Of a stretch of 40,658 nt of DNA, positions 33,859 to 40,658 are shown piece after piece. A program made the position numbers and the translations under genes. The notes beneath the pieces were generated by a model, which saw nothing but the letters and a program-made list of their open reading frames with translations, was not told the DNA's origin and did not search any database. The stretch is from UBA10939 sp050942745 (GTDB lineage Bacteria; Myxococcota; Myxococcia; Myxococcales; UBA5297), in assembly GCA_050942745.1 (NCBI GenBank), contig JBMNNX010000019.1, positions 1 through 40,658 on the forward strand. Reading direction: 5' to 3'. Each line of letters starts with the position of its first letter. The stretch's first letter is position 1.

Positions 33859-35835
33859 CTACTCGGAAGTGCGAGCGACGATGGAAAGGTCGAAGGCGCC
33901 TTCGGTGCCGTCGGTGCCGTCGACGATGACGAAGTAGTCGCCGGCCACAAGCTGGTTCGCCGAGAACAGGATGACGTTATCCGGGTTCATCGCCCCGCAC
34001 CCGATCTCGCTCGCGCTCGAAGCGTCGGCGCAGTCGCGGCGTAGGTAGGCGACCGGCCACAGCCCGGTGGCCTCGAACACCGGAATCACGGAGATCTGGA
34101 CGTCCGCGGTTTCGCCCGTCGGAACGGTGAACTTGTAGACCACCTCCGGGTCGCCAACCTCACCGGTCCCGGCCACGGAGCCGCAGCTGCCGGCGGTGTT
34201 GTCATTGGCCCCCGCCGTAGTGGCCGAGACGACCTCCACGCGGTATTGGCCAAAGTGGTAGTCGCCGACCTCCCACGCGGTGAAGGCCCCCAGGTCTTGG
34301 GCGTTCTGGCAAAGGTCGTTGGCGGGCACCGGGTCGACCGGGCCGAGCTTGACGTTGAGCTCGAAGGCCCCCTGCGCGCCGTTCGCGCTGTCGACGACCA
34401 GGTAATGGAAGCCGGGAGCGACCTCCGCGCGAATCGACGAGCGCGCACCGGACCCGGCGCGGCACGCCTCTCCGGCCGAGTCAGTGCAAGTGCTCCGCAA
34501 ATAGAGCACCGGCGAGGAGGCGAAAGCCTTGACGGTAGCGACGAGCTTTCGGGTCTCGGTGCCTCCGACCGCGATCCGATAGACGATCTCCTTGCCCGAG
34601 GAGTCGGCCGCGCACGTCCCCGTGAGCGCCGTGGAGCCGGTGGCGGTGTTGCCCTGAATCGAGAAGCGGTTCTGGTCATGCTGCAGCGGCTCGAGGACGA
34701 TTGGATCGCTGCAGGTGCCCGCGGGGCCGCCGACGCACTGATTGTCTTGGCAGACGGAGCCGTTGGGGCAGTGGTACCGGCAGTAGACAACTCTATCGAG
34801 CCCGGTGCAGTTGTCGTCGCCGGTGATCACTCCGCACACCTTTCCGGCGGCAGCCATGCGATCGCAGAACTCACCTTCGGTCTCTAGCGTGCAGGTGCCG
34901 CAGCGGTTGGTGCGGTAGTCGCAGACCTCGCCTTCCTCGCAGCGATCGGTGCCGCAGTCGACGTGCATCTCGTTTCCGCAGTGGTCGAGGCCCGTGACGA
35001 CGCCGCACTCCTTGTTCTCGAAGGTCGCCATCCGCTGGCAGAAGTCCGCCGGCTCCTCGGAGACGCAGCTGACGCACACGCCCTCCTCGCAGGCGCCCGA
35101 GTAGCAGAAGCCGCAGTCCTCTTCGCGCGGCTGACCGCAGTTGTCCGTGCCGATGACCTGTCCGCACTGCTTCTGGAGGCGGGAGCAGAACTGCTGCGCG
35201 GTCTCGGGAACACACGCTTCGGGGACGCACGTGTTGATCTGCGTGCACTCCTGGCCCTCGGGGCAACTGCCGCAATTCTCGCTGCGGCGGTATCCGGTGC
35301 AGTTGTCGAGCTCGACGACCTCCCCGCACACTCTGCCGTCCTCCGCGAGGCGGGCGCAGAAGGCTTCTCGAGTCTCGGGGACGCAAGAGTCGGCGCACGT
35401 GCTTTCCGCGGTGCAGACCTTGCCCTCGGGGCAGTCGCCACAGCTCTCGCTGCGCCGCTCGCCGGTGCAGTTGTTCTTGTCGACGATTTCGCCGCAGACC
35501 TTTCCGGCCTGCGCCATGCGAGCGCAGAACGCGTCCTTGGTCTCTTCGGTGCACTCCTGGCAGGTTCCGCTCTCCTCGAGGCAGGTCTGGCCCTCGGGGC
35601 AAGTCCCGCACGAGCCTCCGCACCCGTCGTCGCCACAGGATCTGTTCTCGCAGTTAGGAGTGCAGCAACTTCCGGAGACGCAGACCTGTCCCTTCTCACA
35701 GCAGGAATCACCGCAGACGCGCGACGGAATGCATGGCAGCACAGCATCCTGAGGCGAGGGGGTGGGCTCGCTGCAGCCTGTCAGTGTTCCCGCACAAACC
35801 AGAGCGAAGCAAAGGAGCCGTGTCATCATTCGCAT
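33859..35835 (-). CDS. Cys-rich lipoprotein with five FCxR repeats and two PPC-like domains
   Basis: Predicted 658 residues. Lipoprotein signal ends LTGC (Cys21). Residues about 35-95 contain CGDSCCEKGQVC and CGDDGCGGSCGTCPEGQTC. Then five units of about 50 residues, consensus C..ET..FCxRMA..GKVCGxxxxxDNCTGxRR.E.CG.CPEGxxC (to about residue 370). The C-terminal half is two bacterial pre-peptidase C-terminal-like (PPC) beta domains (about 380-505, ending APGFHYLVVDSANGAQGAFELNVKL, and 510-658, ending VAGDYFVIVDGTDGTEGAFDLSIV). PPC domains occur in secreted proteins and bind partners or sugars. The gene can start at ATG 35835 or at ATGs six and nine bases later; no clear ribosome binding site decides. 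Surface location is likely, function unknown. Confidence 0.88.
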   Translation of the reverse strand: MRMMTRLLCFALVCAGTLTGCSEPTPSPQDAVLPCIPSRVCGDSCCEKGQVCVSGSCCTPNCENRSCGDDGCGGSCGTCPEGQTCLEESGTCQECTEETKDAFCARMAQAGKVCGEIVDKNNCTGERRSESCGDCPEGKVCTAESTCADSCVPETREAFCARLAEDGRVCGEVVELDNCTGYRRSENCGSCPEGQECTQINTCVPEACVPETAQQFCSRLQKQCGQVIGTDNCGQPREEDCGFCYSGACEEGVCVSCVSEEPADFCQRMATFENKECGVVTGLDHCGNEMHVDCGTDRCEEGEVCDYRTNRCGTCTLETEGEFCDRMAAAGKVCGVITGDDNCTGLDRVVYCRYHCPNGSVCQDNQCVGGPAGTCSDPIVLEPLQHDQNRFSIQGNTATGSTALTGTCAADSSGKEIVYRIAVGGTETRKLVATVKAFASSPVLYLRSTCTDSAGEACRAGSGARSSIRAEVAPGFHYLVVDSANGAQGAFELNVKLGPVDPVPANDLCQNAQDLGAFTAWEVGDYHFGQYRVEVVSATTAGANDNTAGSCGSVAGTGEVGDPEVVYKFTVPTGETADVQISVIPVFEATGLWPVAYLRRDCADASSASEIGCGAMNPDNVILFSANQLVAGDYFVIVDGTDGTEGAFDLSIVARTSE

Positions 35836-35975
35836 AAGAATCGCCGTGTCGTCTTGTGGTGGGAGGGTTTTCGGCCTTCAAATGGCCCGTAAGTAATCGG
35901 CTGCGCCGCTTCGAGGCGGATTGCTCATGCACCCCGCCACAAATGCCTGGACAACGGGCCGTTCACCGCTTCCAT

Positions 35976-36009
35976 AGCTGCGAAGCACGGCTGCCCGCGC
36001 TTCGCAGCT
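35976..36009. terminator. hairpin after the 1182-residue Cys-rich lipoprotein gene
   Basis: Perfect 11-bp stem AGCTGCGAAGC (35976-35986) / GCTTCGCAGCT (35999-36009) with a 12-base loop, beginning 20 bases past the stop codon at 36030 on the minus strand. No U-run follows. It separates this gene from the 658-residue lipoprotein gene. Confidence 0.55.
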
Positions 36010-36029
36010 GCAGGAAGGCCACACCTCGG

Positions 36030-39000
36030 TCAGCGCCAGCACTGGTATCTGACGGTGGTGTGGTTGGTGGTCATAGCCCAGTCTCTCGGATTGCTGGTGC
36101 TCCTATTGACTCGGCAGCTCGTGTTGGATGGCAGCCAGCTGCACGGGGTCGCCGTGGCCTTGCTCTCGTATCCGGTGGGAGTCGGCGCGCTATATCCGCT
36201 TCTTCCGCAGCACCCGCAGTCGTCCGGCGAGCAACTGGTGATCGCACAGCAGAAGTAACCGGACACAAAGCTGTTGGTGTAGTAGCAGTCCTCGGCGGTG
36301 CCCGAGACCGTGTCGGGCTGCGGAGCCGAGCAGACGCCCCAGCCCTTGCACTCGTTGATGCAGGCCTCTTCGCCTTGCGTCTGCGCCGCGCCGGTGCAGT
36401 AGGTCGGGAGTCCCTGGATGTAGTCGGAGTAGCAAACCCTTGGCGCCGTATCGCAGATCTCGCCATGATCAGCGCTGATCACGCCGTCGCCGCACCACTT
36501 GTTCGCCAAGACGGTGATGGTCAAGGAGGTGCTGGCGATCGAGCCGCAGCGGGTCGTGGCCCGGACGGTCACCGTGTAGGTTCCCGGGTGGCTCCTGTTG
36601 TCGTAGGGGCTGCCAGAGATAGCTCCGGTCCCGGAGTCGATACGGAGCCACGCCGGCGCGTTCACCAGCGAGTAGGTGATGGGGACGGTCATCCCGCCGC
36701 CGGAATGGCCCGAGGTCGACGCTTGGGCGGAGATGGGCGTCGGCGTGTAGTACAGCTTGTTCGTGGCGACGCCCGCGGGGGCCACGTAGACGCTGGGCGT
36801 CGAGTTGACGACCTTGACGGTGAAGGTCTCGGTGAAGCGGAGGCACTGGTTGCCGCTCTTGACGTAGCAGTCGTGGCAAGTGAAGTCGCACACGCCATTG
36901 TTGCAGAAGCGCGTGCTGTTGGCAGGCTGTGGGCAGGAGGACGTGGCGCCGCAATTCAAGATCTTGTTGCAGCCGTCATGCCAGTTCCCGCAGTTCTTGC
37001 CGAGGGTCTCGCAGTTGTCTGCCGCACAGCAGTTGCCGACCTTGTGGTAGCCCGGGTGGCAGAGCAATTCACACGAGCCGGTTTCCTGCGAGCAGACATT
37101 GAAGCCGTTGGCCACATTCGGGCACGAACCGCAGTTGAGCGTCTGTTTGCAGCGAGTGTCGAGACTCCCGCAGGAAAGGCCCTCGGACTCGCAGGTCTTG
37201 CAGAGGCAGCACGAGCCCGCGCCACAGCGGTAAGAGCCCGACGGGCAGGGCGTGCACTGGCCGAGCGGATCATCGGGCGACCACACGACCTGGACCCGCT
37301 GGACAACCGGGGTCTTCGTGCGGTCGACCGTCTTCTTCATGCGGAGCTGGACCTCGATGTACCTGCGGAGCGAAGCCTCGTTGACCTTCGGCACATAGGA
37401 GAGATCGAGGCTGTAGTCGGCGAAGGAGTTGCCCTTCGGGACGAGGAAGAGCCAGTCAGACCAGCCCTTGGACGAGCTGGGCGTGGCGAACGTGGTGTCC
37501 TTGCTGACGCGCACTCGCGCCTCGATGACCGCCGAGGCGGGAATCTTGGCCCTCACGTTCAAGCCCTTCCAGAACGGCTGAGCGGAGGAGATGGGCAGGA
37601 TCTGAGAGTCGTAGACGGCGCTCCAGGTGCCCTCGTTGACGTTCGGCATTACGCACACAAAGCCCGCGTTGCCGCAATCGACCTCGCCCGGATAGTACGT
37701 TCCCTCCTGCGTGCCGCTGTAGGTTCCGGAATCGAACTCCTCGGCGGTCTCGTACTGCTTGGTCGTTTCGCAGAATGCCTTGCAGACCTTGGTCTTGCTC
37801 GCGTCGTCGACCGATGGACAGCACTGCATGCCGCCACCGCAGTCGTCGTCGTCTTCGCAGACCGTACAGACCCCGTCGACGCAACGCTTCGCGCCGCAGC
37901 CGCAGTCTTCGTGGTCGCAGCAGCTGCCTTGCGTGCAGACGCCGTTGCAGCACTTCATTCCGTCCGGGCACCGCCGCGCCGGATCGCTGTCGTCGCAGGC
38001 GCCGCAGAAGTTGCCGGCGCACACCAGCGAGGGCTGCGAGCCCTTGGCGGCACAGTCGCCCGTGTCGCAGCAAGTGCCCGGACGGCAGCTCTTCTTGCCG
38101 TCGGAGCCGGGACAGCAGACCTGGCCGCGCGGGCAGGTGCCGCGGATATCGTTCGCGTTGTTCGGGTCGGTCTGGCACGCGCCGCAACCGCCGTTGATGC
38201 ACTGCAGCCCCGCGCCGCAGTCGGAGTCTTTGCAGCAGGTCGCTCCATCGAGGCATCGGCCGCCGCAGCACTTGCCCTTGCCGCCGCAGTCCGAATCGCC
38301 GGCGCAGGGTTGGCAAGTCCCGCCCGGCCCGCAGATCGACCCTGGATAGGTCGCCTGGCATTCCGCCGTGCTGCAGCAGCTCGCCTTGGTGCACTTGCCG
38401 CCGCAACAACGGCCGCCCGGGCATTGAGCATCGTTCTGGCAGGCCACGCAGGTGCGCGTCGCGAGCGAGCAGACCTGGCCGTTCGAGCAATCGGCGTTCG
38501 AGCAGCACGCCGTCAGCGGAATGCAGGCGCCACCGCAGCAGCGCTTGCCCTTGCCGCACTGAACGTCGTAGGAGCACGCCGCGCACGTGCCGCCGATGCA
38601 GAGTTGAGCGCCTCCCGCGCAGTCCCCGCTCGTGCAGCAGTTGCCCTTCACGCAGCTTCCGTTGCAGCAGCGATAGCCGGCGCCGCAGTCGTTGTCCTTC
38701 GAGCACTGGGAACAGCTGTTGTTGAAGCACGCCTGCCCGTTGGCGCAGACCTGGCCCGGGCAGCACTCGCCCGCGACGCACGCGCCGTTGCAGCACTTCT
38801 TGCCGCTTCCACACTGGGCGTCGCTCGTGCACCGCTGGCAGACGTAATTGATGCAGTTGGGGGTGCTAGGGAATCCCTGGCAGTCGGCGTTGGTGCAGCA
38901 CTGCCCGGCGATGCAGGCGCCGTTGCAGCACAGCGGGGTCTTTCCGCCGCAGGCTGGGGTGCAGGTGGCACGCGGGCTCATGTCGGCCAGCAGGAGGCAG

Positions 39001-39578
39001 GCTCCCTGCGCCACGCAGGCGCCTTCGCAGCACTCCTGTCCCTCTCCGCACTGCGCGTCGTCGGTGCAGGCCACGCACTGGTTGCCCTCGCACAGAGCGC
39101 CTCCGCAGTCCGCGCTCGAGCAGCAGCTCCCCGTGACACACGCGCCGTCGCAGCACTTCTGGCCCTCTGCGCACTCGCCGTCGTAGCTGCAGCCCTGGCA
39201 GTTGTTCGCCAGGCAGACTTGGCCCTGACCGCAGTCGGCATCCGAGCAGCAGCCGCCTTCCTGGCAAAGGCCTGCGCAGCAGACCTTGCCGGCGCCGCAG
39301 TCCTCGGCGCTGTCGCAGGGCTCGCAGCGGCCTTCGGTGCAGATGCGACCTTGGCACTCCTCGCTGTCGCAGCACTCGACGTAGGAGCACTCGCCTCCGC
39401 AGCAGCGGCGCTCAGGCCCGCAGTCGCGGTCGTTTCTGCAGGCGTCGCCGGAAGTTTGCGATTCTTCGAGGGTCCCGGGTGCCTCGGCCACCTTGCTTTC
39501 TGGTAAGGACGTCTCGGAGTGGCAGCCGGCGAGAAACAACGCTGAAACGACCAGCGGGTACAGGCGAGTGACCTTCAT
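36030..39578 (-). CDS. large multidomain Cys-rich lipoprotein with 13 Dickkopf-like repeats and an Ig-like domain
   Basis: Predicted 1182 residues. Lipoprotein signal ends FLAGC (Cys19). Residues about 40-630 hold about 13 units of the same CxxCxxDxDCGxGxxCCxGxCxxGxCCxxxDC pattern as the 1377-residue neighbour, with some irregular units. Residues about 640-790 are a Cys-poor beta region (VEARVRVSKDTTF-like strands, LRRYIEVQLRMKKTV...VVQRVQVVWSPDD) as in sugar- or ligand-binding sandwiches. A second Cys cluster follows (about 795-935). Then comes a putative Ig/cadherin-like domain (about 935-1045: ITYSLVNAPAWLRIDSGTGAISGSPYDNRSHPGTYTVTVRATT) and a CGDGVISADHGEICD motif near the C terminus. AAGGG precedes the ATG by seven bases. 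A surface adhesin is the best guess. Confidence 0.88.
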   Translation of the reverse strand: MKVTRLYPLVVSALFLAGCHSETSLPESKVAEAPGTLEESQTSGDACRNDRDCGPERRCCGGECSYVECCDSEECQGRICTEGRCEPCDSAEDCGAGKVCCAGLCQEGGCCSDADCGQGQVCLANNCQGCSYDGECAEGQKCCDGACVTGSCCSSADCGGALCEGNQCVACTDDAQCGEGQECCEGACVAQGACLLLADMSPRATCTPACGGKTPLCCNGACIAGQCCTNADCQGFPSTPNCINYVCQRCTSDAQCGSGKKCCNGACVAGECCPGQVCANGQACFNNSCSQCSKDNDCGAGYRCCNGSCVKGNCCTSGDCAGGAQLCIGGTCAACSYDVQCGKGKRCCGGACIPLTACCSNADCSNGQVCSLATRTCVACQNDAQCPGGRCCGGKCTKASCCSTAECQATYPGSICGPGGTCQPCAGDSDCGGKGKCCGGRCLDGATCCKDSDCGAGLQCINGGCGACQTDPNNANDIRGTCPRGQVCCPGSDGKKSCRPGTCCDTGDCAAKGSQPSLVCAGNFCGACDDSDPARRCPDGMKCCNGVCTQGSCCDHEDCGCGAKRCVDGVCTVCEDDDDCGGGMQCCPSVDDASKTKVCKAFCETTKQYETAEEFDSGTYSGTQEGTYYPGEVDCGNAGFVCVMPNVNEGTWSAVYDSQILPISSAQPFWKGLNVRAKIPASAVIEARVRVSKDTTFATPSSSKGWSDWLFLVPKGNSFADYSLDLSYVPKVNEASLRRYIEVQLRMKKTVDRTKTPVVQRVQVVWSPDDPLGQCTPCPSGSYRCGAGSCCLCKTCESEGLSCGSLDTRCKQTLNCGSCPNVANGFNVCSQETGSCELLCHPGYHKVGNCCAADNCETLGKNCGNWHDGCNKILNCGATSSCPQPANSTRFCNNGVCDFTCHDCYVKSGNQCLRFTETFTVKVVNSTPSVYVAPAGVATNKLYYTPTPISAQASTSGHSGGGMTVPITYSLVNAPAWLRIDSGTGAISGSPYDNRSHPGTYTVTVRATTRCGSIASTSLTITVLANKWCGDGVISADHGEICDTAPRVCYSDYIQGLPTYCTGAAQTQGEEACINECKGWGVCSAPQPDTVSGTAEDCYYTNSFVSGYFCCAITSCSPDDCGCCGRSGYSAPTPTGYESKATATPCSWLPSNTSCRVNRSTSNPRDWAMTTNHTTVRYQCWR

Positions 39579-39636
39579 GGTGGCACCCTTTGCTAAAGTG
39601 AAGCCCGGGTCCTGCAAGCTTCGTGTGTTCACGGCC

Positions 39637-39672
39637 TCGAGCTGGCTTCCCTTCCGAGGAAAGCCAGCTCGA
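39637..39672. terminator. hairpin after the pilin gene
   Basis: Perfect 12-bp stem TCGAGCTGGCTT (39637-39648) / AAGCCAGCTCGA (39661-39672) with a 12-base loop that can extend by TCC/GGA pairing. It starts 18 bases after the pilin stop codon on the minus strand. Typical for abundant pilin mRNAs, which are usually terminated right after the gene. Confidence 0.65.
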
Positions 39673-39690
39673 CCGATGAGGCGCTACGAG

Positions 39691-40260
39691 CTAGAGGTAG
39701 AAGCAAAGTCTCACTGTTTCGGTGGTCGGCGCGGAGGTATCGCAGGTCATGCCGCCCACGGTTGTCCCAGCCCGCTGGACGAAGTTCGGATCCTGAAGAA
39801 CCGAGTTGAATACGTCCTCGGACTGAGCCGGTCCCGAGGTGTTGATTTCAATGGAGACGGCATTCTGCTGACCGGTGCCGTTCTGACCGACGACTCGCTC
39901 CAGGCCGATCGCCATGATCGAGAAGTCGTCCTGCGTGCCGGCCGGGCAGGCTGCGACGCACCAGGGGTCGTTCTCGTTCGTCGTTGGCGGAATCAGCTGC
40001 CTCTGGCGCAGTGTGCGGAGGCCGTTTGCCTGTTGAACCGGGTTGACGATCGTCCCGCCGGTCAGGCCTGCGAAGGTCGAAGCGGCCTTCCGGATGGTGT
40101 TGGTCGCCTCGACCGTCTTGGAAACTCGGCCGGCGACGATGAAGCCGCGTCCGAAGATGACGACCGACGCCAAGACGGCGATGACCGCGATGACGATACC
40201 AAGCTCGATGAGGCTGAAACCGCGCGACTGTCGGTTACGACGAGCGACGAATGGGTTCAT
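39691..40260 (-). CDS. type IV pilin-like protein
   Basis: Predicted 189-residue prepilin. The class III signal is a 14-residue basic leader (MNPFVARRNRQSRG) with cleavage expected after Gly14, then FSLIELGIVIAVIAVLASVVIF: Phe at +1 and Glu at +5 as required for assembly. The globular part carries cysteine pairs (WCVAAC and, at the C terminus, TCDTSAPTTETVRLC), the latter resembling the disulfide-bonded D-region of type IV pilins. Length suits a major pilin or a large minor pilin. The ATG is preceded by AAGGAG at ten bases. It is separated from the assembly operon by three Cys-rich lipoprotein genes but lies on the same strand. No prepilin peptidase gene is present in the window. Confidence 0.9.
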   Translation of the reverse strand: MNPFVARRNRQSRGFSLIELGIVIAVIAVLASVVIFGRGFIVAGRVSKTVEATNTIRKAASTFAGLTGGTIVNPVQQANGLRTLRQRQLIPPTTNENDPWCVAACPAGTQDDFSIMAIGLERVVGQNGTGQQNAVSIEINTSGPAQSEDVFNSVLQDPNFVQRAGTTVGGMTCDTSAPTTETVRLCFYL

Positions 40261-40315
40261 TTTTCTTGTACTCCTTGATTTCCCTGATAAGGAGGAGACC
40301 CCCGAGGTAGCCGCC

Positions 40316-40410
40316 ATCATAGCCCAACTACGGGCGCTGCTGGAAGCCCACGCCTGGCATCAGTCCCTCGAGATTGGCCTGCATCATAGACCATGCGCCG
40401 GCGGGAGCAA
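40316..40410 (-). promoter_or_regulatory. candidate promoter boxes upstream of the pilin gene
   Basis: On the minus strand TATGAT occurs at 40388-40383 and again at 40321-40316. The first is preceded by TTGCTC (40410-40405) with a 16-base spacer, a weak sigma-70-like pair. I do not see a sigma-54 box (TGGC..GC). These AT-containing hexamers stand out in the GC-rich context but are short and could be chance. Confidence 0.25.
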
Positions 40411-40608
40411 AAGCGCGCGTTCTCAGGCTCGCATGGCGCTCGCGAACGACGCTCGCTGCCATGCCTGGCTGACGGGCGTCGCGGACCACCTCTCAGGCGC
40501 CATCGCTCGAGCAGGTCCGATGCTCGTGAATCGTGCCTCTGTCTAGGAGAGCGTCGGGGAAAAGCCCTTCGGCACTGAGCCGCCCCAGACGCTCCGTGGA
40601 GGATACAG

Positions 40609-40639
40609 CCGCTGACGGCTCCGATCGATGCGTCAGCGG
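40609..40639. repeat. 9-bp inverted repeat near the window edge
   Basis: CCGCTGACG (40609-40617) and CGTCAGCGG (40631-40639) with a 13-base loop, followed on the plus strand by a TTTT at the window end. It could be a terminator or an operator; the flanking gene is outside the window. Confidence 0.4.
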
Positions 40640-40658
40640 TCCTCGTGCCGCACATTTT

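Larger units (their letters stand above)
40261..40658. other. 398-base region upstream of the pilin gene, window edge
   Basis: No gene I can support. It contains the pilin ribosome binding site and presumably its promoter, plus an inverted repeat at 40609-40639 near the edge. Minus-strand and plus-strand frames here are Arg-rich and look like noise. Confidence 0.5.

Noticed and set aside
29365..34044. A 1559-codon open frame on the plus strand antisense to the giant Cys-rich gene
   Set aside because: Its product is almost only Ala, Val, Gly, Leu and Arg. It arises because TGC, GGC and GAC codons read backwards as GCA, GCC and GTC, which removes stops. No start region or domain is recognisable.
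35856..39506. A 1216-codon open frame on the plus strand antisense to the 1182-residue lipoprotein
   Set aside because: Same composition effect as for the other Cys-rich gene; no domain, no plausible ribosome binding site.
29479..39578. Metallothionein or iron-sulfur interpretation of the Cys-rich proteins
   Set aside because: All three have lipoprotein export signals, so the cysteines should be oxidised to disulfides outside the cytoplasm, and the spacing matches disulfide domains rather than metal clusters.
40317..40655. A 112-codon minus-strand frame at the window edge
   Set aside because: Arg-rich, no motif, and it overlaps the likely pilin promoter region.

Overview
The window is a high-GC, gene-dense stretch that looks like a chromosome segment of a Myxococcota-type bacterium (the former Deltaproteobacteria). 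Evidence: very strong GC bias at third codon positions, several long Cys-rich lipoproteins with the CGDDGCGGSCG and DxDCxxGxxCC signatures typical of that phylum, a TamA/TamB pair, and a type IV pilus machine of the secretin/PilB/PilC type. The Gram-negative envelope is clear from the TamA barrel, the secretin and at least six lipoprotein signal peptides. Genus cannot be told. I see no tRNA, rRNA, CRISPR array, integrase or transposase.

Layout. 1-3.5 kb: a small coiled-coil protein, a LURP-one/Tubby-like protein, and a Fic AMP-transferase gene preceded by a phased array of eight degenerate GTGAA..TTTCTGAAG repeats. 3.7-7.05 kb: an exported M2 (ACE-like) metallopeptidase on the minus strand, divergent from an MFSD1-like MFS transporter. 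7.05-7.66 kb: a non-coding patch with three 46-bp hairpin repeats and a second, decayed copy of the trxB 3' end. 7.66-11 kb: trxB, a small four-helix membrane protein, and a sensor histidine kinase whose reading frame is broken. 11.1-17.8 kb: tamA and tamB. 18.1-20.1 kb: a lipoprotein made of eight 49-residue Cys-rich repeats plus a beta-sandwich domain. 20.2-21.6 kb: a FAD oxidoreductase closely resembling eukaryotic DHCR24 (sterol C24 reductase).

22.0-29.3 kb is a compact minus-strand type IV pilus/type II secretion-like operon: secretin, PilM/PilN-like fusion, PilO-like, PilP-like, PilB/GspE ATPase, a small lipoprotein, PilC/GspF. 29.4-40.3 kb, on the same strand and upstream of that operon, holds three very large Cys-rich lipoprotein genes (1377, 658 and 1182 residues) and, at the far end, a type IV pilin gene. 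Most of these units are followed by a strong hairpin, so they look separately transcribed though clustered.

The most interesting unit is this last 18 kb. A pilus assembly machine, a disulfide-capable pilin and three giant disulfide-rich surface lipoproteins (one with 31 tandem Dickkopf-like units and roughly 300 cysteines) lie together. My inference is that they form one surface appendage or adhesion system. That inference rests on clustering and family knowledge only; there is no direct evidence of physical association.
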